Shown: positions 1 through 9,188, counted from the stretch's first letter. The stretch: DNA of 64,000 nucleotides from Lysobacter antibioticus (GCF_000731095.1 NZ_JMTZ01000002.1:25523-89522); one strand, 5' to 3'. The notes: generated from the letters alone by a model not told the origin. Program-made: numbers and translations.

Positions 1-936
1 CGCCTGCATCGTTGGGCTGAGCAGCGTTGCAACTGCGCTAGGGGATTTACCCGCAGCTCGCCGCTATGTGGCCGGCGCGGAAGCAAATCCCCAAGGCGAG
101 GCGTTACCGCCATTCGCGCCACGAGGAACTCGTCGATGCCTTGCATCGCTGGCGAGTGCCCGGCTGAGACCGGGCCAAATCCGATGCGCCGAGCGCATCG
201 ATGCAAAGCCGCCCATCGCCGGGCCATGTTTTTTATTTACACGGCCGGAATTCGGCCACCTGGCTCTTCGCCCACACTTCAGAGTGTGTACTTCGCAGCA
301 CATAACCAGCTTCCGAATTCGATCGGAAACGCCATGCCGCTCATCGGAAAATCGAAAAAAACACCGGGAAATACTTGCGATTCCAGCTTTCAAAACGGCC
401 GCACCCCGGCGCTGCGATGTCCGCGGCATGTTTAAGCTTGATGACTCGGGCATCCGGAAAAACACATAACAATAAATTCTAAATAAATCTCAAGAAAGTT
501 AGCTACATTCGCCGCAACGATTCATGTGCTATCGCCACAAGCTCCACCGATACGGCACCGGGCCCTCCTGCGGCCCCTCGTCGAACCTCCGAGCATAGAG
601 CGAGCAAGCACACCCTCCGCGACAGGAGTGCAGCAGGCGATGCTCGCTTTCATTACCGACGCCGTAGGCGGCGCGCAGTCATTCACGCAACTCAAGGACT
701 CGTGCATCGCGCACGAATCGGGTGCGCCGATATCAAGACCGACACCGCCCCCTCACTCGCCTAATGCATACGCAGCGCCAGCGCACTCGGTGCGACATGA
801 GCGCGCCCCAACCGTCCCGCATGCGAGTCCGGCCGCAATGAAGAACAACCCGCTCCTGAGTTTCGCGCCAGCCTGGGCGGGCCTGCATGGATCGCGAACA
901 TCGTGGCGCCACCGCTACAGCCTCGGAGTAAGAGTC
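1..936. other. Upstream region without a convincing gene
   Basis: No open frame here looks like a real protein. The frames at 64-469 overlap on both strands and have Arg/Pro/Ala-rich shadow composition. The frame running into the first lectin from 526 has no signal peptide at its front, while a clear ribosome site and signal peptide sit at 937. Positions about 460-510 are clearly AT-rich compared with the rest and are the best place for a promoter. The last ~90 bases (848-936) are duplicated in front of the second lectin gene. Confidence 0.5.
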
Positions 937-2055
937 ATGAAGATCGTCAAGTCGCTGCGACGCTGGGGAGCGCTGCTGCTGTTGGCACTGCTACCCCTCC
1001 AGGTCATGGCCGCCGCACCGGGTGGCTACACCTACTACGAGTTCGACCCCGCCATCACCGGGTTCGATTCGATGAATTACGGCATCACGGTGGAATCCGA
1101 TCCCGGCCCTCGGGCCAACGTGTTCTGGGCCAATCAGTTCTGGCTCGTCGGCTATCCCGGCGGCTATACCGGCATGCAACGCCACTCCCAACTCGGCGGC
1201 TATCTCCTGCTTTCGATCTGGGGCGCGACCGCAGGCCGGGTCGGCAGCCCGGGCAGCAGTTGCGGCCCGTTCGACGAGTTCGGCACCGGCTACAGCTGCC
1301 ACATGGTTTACGACTGGAAGGTCGACCACACCTACCAGTTCCACCTCGCACACGAAGGCGGCGGCTGGTTCGGCGTCACCGTCACCGACCTGACCACGGG
1401 CGCTTCGGTGAAGATCGGCAGCGTGCTCACAGCGGCCACCCAGATCTCACCGAAGAACATGACCAACTGGGTCGAATACTGGGAGTGGAACTGGCCGGAG
1501 TCGAATTGCTACAACCAACCCTATAGCCGCGCGGAATTCCTGTTGCCGATCGGCAACACCGGCACCGCTTCTCCTCGCGTCGCCAGCATCTCGCGCAAAA
1601 ATGTTCCGGGCTGTTACGGCCGCATCGACACGCTGCCGATTGGCACCGTGCACCACCACGCCATCGGCAACTCGCCGCGCGGCGCGGTGACCGATACCGG
1701 CGGCCTGTGCCTGGATGCCAAAGGCGGCGCGACGACCAGCAACGTCCCTGCGCAAAGCTTCGCTTGCCACGGCGGCGACAACCAGGCCTGGGTACACGGC
1801 GTCGATCGCACGCTGCGGCTGCGCTCCAACCTGTGCCTGGATGTGGCCAACGGCCAGACCGCGCCTGGCTCGCCGGTGATCGTCTTCAGTTGCCATGCCG
1901 GCCGTAACCAACAGTGGAATCGGGTCGGCAACCAACTGCGCAACGATCTGTCCGGCCTGTGCCTGACCTCGGCGGGCGCCGCCGCGCAACTCACGATCCA
2001 GGCCTGCACCGCGCAAACGAACCAGAACTGGCAGATTCCCAAGCCCGCCCCGTGA
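937..2055 (+). CDS. Secreted ricin-type lectin protein, copy 1
   Basis: The predicted 372-aa product is exported. Residues 1-24 form a signal peptide (basic MKIVKSLRRW, a Leu-rich core, cleavage near AAA). Residues about 25-235 resemble DUF3472-type domains, with the GGY-x-GMQ and LLSIWG patches and several Cys. Residues about 250-372 form a ricin B beta-trefoil, with three CLD/CLT-type repeats and the QxW motifs QAW, QQW and QNW. Such lectins bind sugars, so a role in binding polysaccharide or glycoprotein outside the cell is likely. No catalytic residues are recognised. The start at 937 is chosen for the GGAGTAAG ribosome site and the signal peptide; the frame is open upstream to 526. It is a tandem paralogue of the next gene. 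Confidence 0.8.
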   Translation: MKIVKSLRRWGALLLLALLPLQVMAAAPGGYTYYEFDPAITGFDSMNYGITVESDPGPRANVFWANQFWLVGYPGGYTGMQRHSQLGGYLLLSIWGATAGRVGSPGSSCGPFDEFGTGYSCHMVYDWKVDHTYQFHLAHEGGGWFGVTVTDLTTGASVKIGSVLTAATQISPKNMTNWVEYWEWNWPESNCYNQPYSRAEFLLPIGNTGTASPRVASISRKNVPGCYGRIDTLPIGTVHHHAIGNSPRGAVTDTGGLCLDAKGGATTSNVPAQSFACHGGDNQAWVHGVDRTLRLRSNLCLDVANGQTAPGSPVIVFSCHAGRNQQWNRVGNQLRNDLSGLCLTSAGAAAQLTIQACTAQTNQNWQIPKPAP

Positions 2056-2141
2056 GCGGCCGGCTCCTGGCTGTCTGGCCGGGCATCGCACGAACGCGCC
2101 CGGCCGCGCCGGGAGCGAATGCCGACGCAAGCAAACCAAAG

Positions 2142-2232
2142 ACCCGCTCATGACTTACGCGCCAGCCTGAGCGGCCTGCATGGACGGCGAACGCCACGGC
2201 GCGAGTACTGCTACAGCATCGGAGTAAGAGCA
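2142..2232 (+). repeat. Duplicated leader of the second lectin gene
   Basis: The ~90 bases before the second lectin start are nearly the same as 848-936 before the first one. Shared blocks include GCGCCAGCCTG, GGCCTGCATGGA and ATCGGAGTAAGAG versus CTCGGAGTAAGAG. The duplication therefore covered the leader as well as the coding part, so both genes may share 5' control. Confidence 0.7.
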
Positions 2233-3333
2233 ATGAAGATCGTCAAGCCGTTACAACGCTGGGGAGCGCTGCTGCTGTTGGCATTGCTGCCCTTGCAGGT
2301 CCCCGCCGCCGCACCTGGCGGCTATACGAACTACAAGTTCGACCCCATCGTCACTGGGCTGGATTCGGTCGATTTCGCCATCACGGTGAAGTCCGACCCC
2401 GGCCCTCGTTCCAACGTGTTCTGGAGCAATCAGTTCGGCCTCGTCGGCTCCCGCGCCGGCGGCTATACGGGCATGCAGCGGTTGTCGGGCACCGACGGCT
2501 ACTTCCTGTTCTCGATCTGGGCGGCGACCGCCGCGAAAGTGGGCAGCCCCGGCACGGTCTGCGGTCCCTTCGACGAGTTCGGAGCCGGCTACAGCTGTTA
2601 CATCAAGCGCGCGTGGAAGCAGGACCATACCTTTCAATTCCATATCGAACAGGAAGGCGGCGGCTGGTTCGGCGTCACCATCAACGACCTAACCGACGGC
2701 ACCTCGTTCAAGCTCGGCAGCGTGCTTACCGATGCGACCCAGATTTCCCCGAAAGGCATGGTGAACTGGGTCGAATACTTCGAATGGAGCTCGCCGTCGG
2801 TGAGTTGCTACAACCAACCCTATAGCCGCGCCGAGTTTCTGCTGCCGTCCGGCAACGGCGGTACGGCCATGGCCAGCATCACGACCACGAGTATCCCGGC
2901 CTGTAGCGGCCGCATCGACCAGACCCCGACGGGCAGCGTGCATCAGCACGCGATCGGCAACTCGCCGCGCGGCCCGATCGTGCATTCCGGCAATCAATGC
3001 CTCGATGCCTACACCTACCAAAGCGGCGTCCAGCCCATCCTCGCCAGTTGTCATGGCCTGGATAACCAAGCCTGGGTCTATGGCGCGGACAAAACACTGC
3101 GCACCGCCTCGAATCTATGCATCGACGCCTACAACGGCGGCACCACGGCAGGCACGCCGATCTACGTCTACACCTGCCACGGCGGCGCCAATCAACAGTG
3201 GAACCGGGTCGGCAGCGAATTCCGCGGCGTCCCGTCGGGCCTGTGCCTGCGCGCCGCGGGGGCCGGTTCCGACTATCACCTGACCCTGCAACGCTGCGAA
3301 CAGGGTTGGCAGATCCCGCTCGCGACGCCTTGA
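2233..3333 (+). CDS. Secreted ricin-type lectin protein, copy 2
   Basis: The 366-aa product has the same plan as the protein encoded just upstream: signal peptide (MKIVKPLQRW plus a Leu core ending PAAA), a DUF3472-like domain at about 25-230 with GGYTGMQ and LFSIW, and a C-terminal ricin B trefoil with QAW, QQW and a final GWQIP. The two proteins align end to end with few gaps but differ at many residues, so the duplication is not recent. The start is set by GGAGTAAG before 2233. A strong hairpin follows the stop. The likely role is carbohydrate binding outside the cell; the ligand is unknown. Confidence 0.8.
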   Translation: MKIVKPLQRWGALLLLALLPLQVPAAAPGGYTNYKFDPIVTGLDSVDFAITVKSDPGPRSNVFWSNQFGLVGSRAGGYTGMQRLSGTDGYFLFSIWAATAAKVGSPGTVCGPFDEFGAGYSCYIKRAWKQDHTFQFHIEQEGGGWFGVTINDLTDGTSFKLGSVLTDATQISPKGMVNWVEYFEWSSPSVSCYNQPYSRAEFLLPSGNGGTAMASITTTSIPACSGRIDQTPTGSVHQHAIGNSPRGPIVHSGNQCLDAYTYQSGVQPILASCHGLDNQAWVYGADKTLRTASNLCIDAYNGGTTAGTPIYVYTCHGGANQQWNRVGSEFRGVPSGLCLRAAGAGSDYHLTLQRCEQGWQIPLATP

Positions 3334-3338
3334 CCGAA

Positions 3339-3367
3339 GAGGCGGCCCGACCGGGTCTGGCCGCCTC
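3339..3367 (+). terminator. Terminator hairpin after lectin pair
   Basis: A 9-bp perfect stem (GAGGCGGCC with GGCCGCCTC, 11-nt loop) starts 5 nt after the lectin stop and is followed by the T-rich CATTCTCT. Confidence 0.7.
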
Positions 3368-3526
3368 CATTCTCTGCATGACACGGGAGGGCGATCGCCG
3401 TCGTTTGCATCGACACCGTGAATCAGGCGAGCAGTAGTTCCTGGCTCCTCCCGGCCTGCCGGCCCAAAATACCGGCGAACCGCAAGTTCTGGTGTTTCTG
3501 CGCATGCCGGCCGCCGCAGCCGCAGC

Positions 3527-4426
3527 TCAATTCAACGCGCTATTCCCGCGCAGTTGCGCGACCACCAGGTCGACGAAGGTGCGAACCTTAGGCGAGGCGT
3601 AACGCCCTTCGCGATGCAGCACGTGCACGGGCAGCGACGAATGCCCGTACTCGCCCAAGACGATCTTCAATTGCCCGGAAGCGAGGTGCGGCGCCACCTG
3701 GTAGGACAGCAGCCGGGTGATGCCGAAACCCCGCACCGCCGCCTCGATCGCCGCATCGTTGGTGGTAACGATCAGGCGAGGCTTTATCCGCACCGATAAA
3801 GCCTTGCGGCCGTCGCCGAACTTCCATTCGGTGGACGGGCTGATGCCGAGCGCGGAAATGATGTCGTGCCGAACCAGGTCGGCGGGAGTCTTCGGCAAAC
3901 CTTGCCGGCGCAGATACTCCGGCGATGCGCACAACAGCCTGCGCACCTGCGCCACCTGGATGGCCTGCAGGCTCGAATCGGGCAGCGCGCCGATGCGCAC
4001 GCCGACGTCCAGCCCCTCTTCGATCAGATTGGCCACGCGATCGAGAAACAGCGCCGACACCTGGGTCGCGGGATAGCGCTGCAGGTACTCGACCACGATC
4101 GGCAGCACGAACAACTTGCCGAATTGGACCGGCGCGGTAACGGCCAGATGCCCGCGCGGTTCGGCGTTGATGCCGGCGGCGGCTTCATCGGCTTCGTCGA
4201 CCTCGGCCAGGATCCGGCGCGCATCGTCGAGATAGCGCTGCCCCGCTTCGGTGGCGCGGACGAAGCGGGTGGTGCGATCGAGCAACTTCACCGCAAGCCG
4301 TTCTTCCAGGCCAGCGATCGCCCGCGTCACCGCCGGCGGCGACAGGCCCAGCTTGCGGGCGGCGCGGGCGAAGCTTTCCTCTTCGGCGACCGCGACGAAC
4401 ACCGTCATCAGGTGCAGTCGATCCAT
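3527..4426 (-). CDS. LysR-family transcriptional regulator
   Basis: The 299-aa product has an N-terminal winged helix-turn-helix of LysR type (residues about 1-60, with FARAARKLGLSPPAVTRAI as the recognition region). A periplasmic-binding-like effector domain follows from about 90 to 295. The overall pattern matches the LysR group that often controls divergent redox or detoxification genes. It diverges from the AhpD-like/PNPOx-reductase operon across 160 bases containing an ATTATT-N11-AATAAT palindrome, so it probably controls that operon and itself. The effector is unknown. Confidence 0.9.
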   Translation of the reverse strand: MDRLHLMTVFVAVAEEESFARAARKLGLSPPAVTRAIAGLEERLAVKLLDRTTRFVRATEAGQRYLDDARRILAEVDEADEAAAGINAEPRGHLAVTAPVQFGKLFVLPIVVEYLQRYPATQVSALFLDRVANLIEEGLDVGVRIGALPDSSLQAIQVAQVRRLLCASPEYLRRQGLPKTPADLVRHDIISALGISPSTEWKFGDGRKALSVRIKPRLIVTTNDAAIEAAVRGFGITRLLSYQVAPHLASGQLKIVLGEYGHSSLPVHVLHREGRYASPKVRTFVDLVVAQLRGNSALN

Positions 4427-4430
4427 CTGG

Positions 4431-4453
4431 ATTATTCCTGTAATCGCAATAAT
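4431..4453. promoter_or_regulatory. Putative LysR operator
   Basis: ATTATT (4431-4436) and AATAAT (4448-4453) form an inverted repeat with an 11-bp centre, the usual T-N11-A geometry of LysR sites. It begins 4 nt upstream of the lysR start in the divergent promoter. Confidence 0.55.
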
Positions 4454-4586
4454 GAATTTTGCGACCCGGTGATTCTTATGGCAAGCGAAATGGCTGACAG
4501 TGTCGCCACGCCGAAGCCCACAGCAACCGATACCAGGCCTCGCCGGACCGGATCACTCCCCTTCCTTATCGACACTGGACACCCCC

Positions 4587-5126
4587 ATGAGCCGCATCGC
4601 CGTCATCGACCGCAACACCGCCGACACCGAACAACAGCAGTTGCTGGACGCCATCCAACGCGAACTCGGCACGGTGCCGAATTTCCTCAAGGTATTCGCC
4701 AACTCGCCGGCCGCCCTGCGCGCCTTCCTCGGCCTGCACGGCATCGCCAAGGAGGGCAGCCTCGACCTCCAGACCCGCGAACGCATCGCCCTGGCCCTGG
4801 CCCAGCAGAACGCCTGCGAGTACTGCCTGTCCGCCCACACCGCCCTGGGCCGCAACGCCGGTTTGAACGGCGACGAGATCGCCGCCAACCGCGCCGGCGG
4901 CAGCCAGGACGCCAAGGCCGCGATCGCGGTGAAGTTCGCCCGCTCGCTGGTGGAGCACCAGGGCGAAGTCACCAGCGCCGAGATCGTCGAAGTGCGCGAG
5001 GCCGGCTTCAGCGATGCCGACATCGTCGAGATCATCACCCACGTCGGCATGAACCTGCTGACCAACATCCTCGGCAAGGCCAGCCGGGTCGAAATCGACT
5101 TCCCCAAGGTAGCCTTGGCCGCCTGA
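4587..5126 (+). CDS. AhpD-like carboxymuconolactone decarboxylase family protein
   Basis: The 179-aa all-helical protein carries the AhpD-type redox motif C77-EY-C80 followed by H84 (CEYCLSAHT). In this family the CxxC and His serve as a disulfide or peroxidase centre. The likely role is reduction of peroxides or organic substrates. The start at 4587 gives the family-typical MSRIAVID beginning; the frame is open further upstream. It is the first gene of a probable operon with the PNPOx-ferredoxin reductase fusion 82 nt downstream. The divergent LysR gene is the probable regulator. Confidence 0.85.
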   Translation: MSRIAVIDRNTADTEQQQLLDAIQRELGTVPNFLKVFANSPAALRAFLGLHGIAKEGSLDLQTRERIALALAQQNACEYCLSAHTALGRNAGLNGDEIAANRAGGSQDAKAAIAVKFARSLVEHQGEVTSAEIVEVREAGFSDADIVEIITHVGMNLLTNILGKASRVEIDFPKVALAA

Positions 5127-5208
5127 GCGGCGGCCCCCAGGCCGCGCGCCACCACGATCACCAGAACCAGGGCCGGCGGCGCAGCGTCGCCGCCGGCTGG
5201 AGCACGCC

Positions 5209-6771
5209 ATGAGCCGCGCATTCGCCGATATAACCTTCACCCCCAGCGTCAAAGACGCGCAGCAACGCCACGGCAGCCGCGAGGCCAATCGCGCCTTCGA
5301 ACTGGCCGAGGATGCGCGCGACTCGATCGGCGAGCGCGAGGCCGAATTCATCGCCGAACGCGACAGCTTCTATCAGGCGACCGTGTCCGAAACCGGCTGG
5401 CCCTATGTTCAGCATCGCGGCGGCCCGGCGGGCTTCCTCAAGGTGCTCGATGCCAAGACGATCGGCTTCGCCGATTTCCGCGGCAACCGCCAATACCTCA
5501 GCGTCGGCAACCTCGCCGCCGACGGCCGCATTTCGCTGATCCTGATGGACTACCCGAACCGGCGCCGGCTCAAGATCTGGGGCCGCGCGCGCATCGTCGA
5601 CGAAAGCAGCGACGCCGCCCTGATCGCACGGCTGGAAGTGCCCGCATACCGCGCCCGGGTCGAACGCGGCATCGTCATCGAGGTCGAAGCCTGCGACTGG
5701 AATTGCCCGCAACACATCACCCCGCGCTACACCGAGGCCGAGATCGAACGCATCGCGCCGACACGGCCGGCGCCGCCGCCGGAGGAAAAACCGCGCGCCG
5801 CCGAGGCCGCGGTCTGGGGCGAGGGCCCGCTGGAACTGGTCGTCGCCGGCGTCAGGCAACTCACCGCACGGGTGCGGGCCTACGAACTGCGCCATCCGCA
5901 AGGCGATGCCTTGCCGGCGGTCGCCGCCGGCGCGCATCTGCGCGTGCCGGTGCAACTGGACGGCAAGACCGAGCTGCGCCATTACTCGATCAGTTCCGAC
6001 CCTTCGCGGCGCGATGCCTACGAGATCGCGGTGCTGCGCGAAGACGCCGGGCGCGGCGCGTCGAAAGCCCTGCACGCGGGATTCGAGCTGGGGCTGCGCC
6101 TGCGTTGCGAGCCCGCGCGCAACGATTTCGCGCTGAGCGAAGACGCGCGCCCCGTGGTCCTGATCGCCGGCGGCATCGGCATCACCCCGATCAAGGCCAT
6201 GGCGCACACGCTGGCGCGGCGCGGACAGCCGTTTCAGATCCACTATGCCGGCCGCGGCCTGCGCGAACTGCCGTTCCTGGAGGCCTTGCAGGCCGAGTTC
6301 GGCGAACGGCTCACTTTGTATCCGGCCGATCAAGGGCGGCGTCTCGACCTGCACCGGCTGTTGTCGGCTGCGGCAGCGGATACGCTCGTCTATGCCTGCG
6401 GCCCCGCACGCCTGATCGATGAGCTCAACGCGACCGCGGCTACGCTCGGAATGAGCGACCAGGTGCGGATCGAACGTTTCGATGCGGCCGCCCGGCCCGA
6501 CGACCGCGCCATCGAGGTCGAGTTACGCCGTTCCGAGCGGCGGATCCGCGTCGCCGGCACACAAACCATCCTCGATGCGCTGTTGCAGGCCGGGGTGAGC
6601 ACGCCATCGGACTGCAGGGTGGGCAATTGCGGCACTTGCGCGATCAAGGTGCTCGACGGAGTACCCGAGCATCGCGACAACGCCCTCAGCGCCGCCGAAA
6701 AAGAGCGTGCCTCCTTGATGTGCATTTGTGTCTCGCGGGCGCATTCCGAACATCTGGCGCTGGATCTCTAG
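5209..6771 (+). CDS. PNPOx / ferredoxin reductase / 2Fe-2S fusion oxidoreductase
   Basis: The 520-aa product joins three modules. Residues about 40-170 are a pyridoxamine-phosphate-oxidase-like split barrel (flavin binding). Residues about 205-430 are an FAD/NAD(P) ferredoxin-reductase module, with the FAD motif RHYSISS and the nucleotide motif GGIGITPI. Residues about 440-520 are a plant-type 2Fe-2S domain with C469-x4-C474-x2-C477 and C505. Electrons would pass from NAD(P)H through FAD to the cluster and on to the flavin barrel or a partner. The physiological substrate is not evident. Location with an AhpD-like gene and an alpha/beta hydrolase suggests detoxification of reactive organic compounds. 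Confidence 0.85.
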   Translation: MSRAFADITFTPSVKDAQQRHGSREANRAFELAEDARDSIGEREAEFIAERDSFYQATVSETGWPYVQHRGGPAGFLKVLDAKTIGFADFRGNRQYLSVGNLAADGRISLILMDYPNRRRLKIWGRARIVDESSDAALIARLEVPAYRARVERGIVIEVEACDWNCPQHITPRYTEAEIERIAPTRPAPPPEEKPRAAEAAVWGEGPLELVVAGVRQLTARVRAYELRHPQGDALPAVAAGAHLRVPVQLDGKTELRHYSISSDPSRRDAYEIAVLREDAGRGASKALHAGFELGLRLRCEPARNDFALSEDARPVVLIAGGIGITPIKAMAHTLARRGQPFQIHYAGRGLRELPFLEALQAEFGERLTLYPADQGRRLDLHRLLSAAAADTLVYACGPARLIDELNATAATLGMSDQVRIERFDAAARPDDRAIEVELRRSERRIRVAGTQTILDALLQAGVSTPSDCRVGNCGTCAIKVLDGVPEHRDNALSAAEKERASLMCICVSRAHSEHLALDL

Positions 6772-6855
6772 CGCGTCGCCGCGGCACCCCACCCTCGTTT
6801 GGATCCGCCGGTCCTTGCGATCGCAACGATCTCCCCCACTCTACCGAGAACCGTC

Positions 6856-7860
6856 ATGCTTCGATTGTCTGTCGCCCTGCTGAGCGCCGCCCTCGCGGGC
6901 GCCGCACTTTCGTTCCTCCCCCTCTCGGCCGAGGCTTCCGCCATTGCGGAGACTCTGCCGCCCATCGCCGAGCGTCCAATGACCACCCATCACCATATCG
7001 CCGTCGACGGCACCGAACTGTTCTATCGCGAGGCCGGCCCCAAGGACGCACCGGTCATCGTGCTGCTGCACGGCCTGCCGAGTTCCTCGCACATGTTCCG
7101 CGAGCTGATGCCGCTGCTCGCCGATCGCTATCGGGTCATCGCGCCGGACTACCCCGGCTTCGGCGCCAGCGCCACGCCCTCGCCGGCCGAGTACGACTAC
7201 AGCTTCGATCGGCTGGCGCAGAGCATCGACCGCTTGCTGCAGGCACTCAAGATCCAGCGCTACAGCCTCTACCTCTTCGACTACGGCGCGCCGGTCGGCT
7301 TTCGCCTGGCCGTCGAGCATCCGGAACGTATCCAGACGCTGATCGTGCAGAACGGCAATGCCTATGACGAAGGCATGGGTACGTTGTGGGATCCGTTGCG
7401 CGCCTATTGGAAGGAGCCCACCCCACAACGCTCGAGCTTGCTCGCGGAAAAACTGCTGAGCCTGGCCTCGACGAAATGGCATTACCTCGAAGGCGTGCGC
7501 GACCCGTCGGCGATCGCACCGGAGAACTGGCTGCTCGACCAGGCCTTGCTCGACCGGCCGGGCGTGCAGGACATACAGCTGCGTCTGCTCTACGACTACG
7601 GCTCCAATCCCGGCAAGTACCCGCAATGGCAGGCCTATTTCCGCGAGCGTCAGCCGCCGATGCTGGTGCTGTGGGGCAAGAACGATCCGATCTTCCTCAG
7701 CGCCGGCGCCCACGCCTACCAGCGCGACTTGCCGAAGGCCGAGGTGCATCTGTTCGATACCGGGCATTTCGCCCTCGAAGAAGACGCGCAGCCGATCGCC
7801 CTGCGCATCCGCAGCTTCCTGGGCCGCCACGTGGGCGAGTCGCAGGCCAGCCAAGACTGA
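6856..7860 (+). CDS. Exported alpha/beta hydrolase, epoxide hydrolase/dehalogenase-like
   Basis: The 334-aa product has a signal peptide (residues 1-29, ending AEASA) and an alpha/beta-hydrolase fold. The oxyanion motif HGLPSSS and a nucleophile elbow FDYGAPVG place Asp, not Ser, at the nucleophile position, as in epoxide hydrolases and haloalkane dehalogenases. A late TGHFALEED supplies the catalytic His. The substrate cannot be named. The start at 6856 is preferred over 6799 because it begins the signal peptide. It is the last gene of the probable operon under the LysR at 3.5 kb. A hexanucleotide repeat begins directly after its stop codon. Confidence 0.8.
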   Translation: MLRLSVALLSAALAGAALSFLPLSAEASAIAETLPPIAERPMTTHHHIAVDGTELFYREAGPKDAPVIVLLHGLPSSSHMFRELMPLLADRYRVIAPDYPGFGASATPSPAEYDYSFDRLAQSIDRLLQALKIQRYSLYLFDYGAPVGFRLAVEHPERIQTLIVQNGNAYDEGMGTLWDPLRAYWKEPTPQRSSLLAEKLLSLASTKWHYLEGVRDPSAIAPENWLLDQALLDRPGVQDIQLRLLYDYGSNPGKYPQWQAYFRERQPPMLVLWGKNDPIFLSAGAHAYQRDLPKAEVHLFDTGHFALEEDAQPIALRIRSFLGRHVGESQASQD

Positions 7861-7956
7861 CGGATACGGATACGGATTCGGATTCGGATTCGGATTCGGA
7901 TTCGGATTCGGATTCGGATTCGGATTCGGAACCGGATTCGGAACCGGATACGGAAC
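7861..7956. repeat. Tandem hexanucleotide repeat, 16 units
   Basis: Sixteen contiguous 6-bp units start at the base after the hydrolase stop codon: CGGATA twice, CGGATT nine times, then CGGAAC, CGGATT, CGGAAC, CGGATA, CGGAAC. The nine identical central units suggest recent slippage expansion, with older degenerate edges. In the next frame it would read as (Asp-Ser/Thr)n. Confidence 0.95.
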
Positions 7957-8041
7957 CGGCGCCGCTGCGGTGTCCGCGGCGGCGCCGGCTTGATCGCTGC
8001 GCCGTCCGATCCGTGCGAATCGCCGGATCGCGGACGACAGA

Positions 8042-8605
8042 TCAGCCCTTGGGCAACAGCAGCTTGCAGCTGCGGATCGCGGTCTGCGCCGCCGCCACGT
8101 CGGCGTTGCGGCGGTAGTGATAGCCGCCCTTGAATGCGCCCATGAGGATTTCCTTCTCGATGTAGGCCACCTCGCCGGCCGCTACCTCGAAGCTCAGCGG
8201 TTCCTTGCATTTGCCGTCGCCGCTGAGCACGTGCTGGCCCGGCTCGAGCACCAGTCGATAGAAGCAGTAACCGCGGGTCTGGCCGATCGGCTGGCCGTCG
8301 AGCACCACGTCCATGCCGACCAACACCGCGACGAACTGCTTGCGGTAGAGGTAGATCACGCCCTTGCCGGGCTCGGGCTGGAAATTCAGTGCCGCCGCGG
8401 TTTCCGCCGGCGTCGCCTTGCGGGTGGCCTGGTTCTTGAACGCGAACAACCAGATCAGATAGACCACGAAGCCGAGGACCAGCAGGCCGATCAGCCAATT
8501 GAAGAAGTTCGAGCCGCTCGCCATCGAAGCCATAACCCGGCCGACGATGGCGCCGACGATGATCAGCGGAAGGATTTTGAGAAAACTTGCACGACCTTGT
8601 GCCAT
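8042..8605 (-). CDS. Membrane-anchored DUF2846-like protein
   Basis: The 187-aa product has two hydrophobic segments near the N terminus (about 9-25 and 35-55). A beta-rich domain follows, with YLYRK, a VLDGQPIGQT turn and a LEPGQHVL motif, the arrangement seen in DUF2846-type proteins. The soluble domain is probably on the periplasmic side. Function is unknown. The start at 8605 (MAQGRASF) fits the membrane segment; the frame is open upstream but Arg-rich and unlikely to be translated. Confidence 0.7.
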   Translation of the reverse strand: MAQGRASFLKILPLIIVGAIVGRVMASMASGSNFFNWLIGLLVLGFVVYLIWLFAFKNQATRKATPAETAAALNFQPEPGKGVIYLYRKQFVAVLVGMDVVLDGQPIGQTRGYCFYRLVLEPGQHVLSGDGKCKEPLSFEVAAGEVAYIEKEILMGAFKGGYHYRRNADVAAAQTAIRSCKLLLPKG

Positions 8606-8735
8606 GACGATCCTGAAGCGTTGATAGGGCCGACAGCATAGCCAACCGCCGCCGCGGCCACAGGCACGCGATCGGGCGGCTGCCGTCGGCAGGATGTCGG
8701 GACGGCCCGGGCGATGTCGTCCGCGGCCGTCGCCG

Positions 8736-9188
8736 TCACGGCGCCAGAGCCATCTTCTCCGGCGACACCAGGGCATCGAGTTCGGCCGCGATCTCCGCCG
8801 CGACCGCCACCGGCACGCCCCAGTAATCGAAGATGCCGCCGTCGCGGCGATTCTGCCCGCAGGTCACGAACACGCCGGTGCCGAATTTGCGCTTGAGCCG
8901 CGAGGCCAGCCAGCCGACGAAACCGCTGTTGTCGACGCGGCTCGGAAAGTGGAAGCGGAACAAGGCGAACAGATCCTCGGCGGGGTCTGTGCAGGGCACC
9001 AGCTGACTCCAGACTTCATCGTCGCGCACCAGGGCCAAGGCATCGGCACGCACCGCGCCCGGGAAGTCGGCCAAGGGGAACTCGAGAAAAGCATAGGTGC
9101 CCGGGTAGACCTGCAGACGCGCCTGCTTGGTCACGACCAGCAAGCGCGTGTTGGTCTGTTCGATCGTTTCCCGCGATATGTCTACCAC
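8736..9188 (-). CDS. Hypothetical protein, 150 aa
   Basis: The product is a soluble 150-aa protein with no signal peptide or recognised domain. It begins with GTG at 9188, supported by a GGAGG ribosome site 5 nt upstream. The sequence is mixed alpha/beta, with a YPGTYAFLEFPL segment and a late FVTCGQNRRDGG loop. It lies upstream of the DUF2846-like gene on the same strand with a 130-nt gap, so co-transcription is possible. Confidence 0.65.
   Translation of the reverse strand: MVDISRETIEQTNTRLLVVTKQARLQVYPGTYAFLEFPLADFPGAVRADALALVRDDEVWSQLVPCTDPAEDLFALFRFHFPSRVDNSGFVGWLASRLKRKFGTGVFVTCGQNRRDGGIFDYWGVPVAVAAEIAAELDALVSPEKMALAP

Noticed and set aside
64..469. Overlapping open frames on both strands at the window start
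   Set aside because: Both are rich in Arg, Pro and Ala, typical of shadow frames in GC-rich DNA, and neither has a ribosome site or recognisable domain.
7861..7956. CRISPR array
   Set aside because: The units are 6 bp, contiguous and without spacers; no cas genes are present.
7386..8117. Frame with an Asp-Ser repeat tail over the hexanucleotide array
   Set aside because: It has no start signal of its own and overlaps the hydrolase in another frame. The repeat is better described as DNA, not a coding tail.
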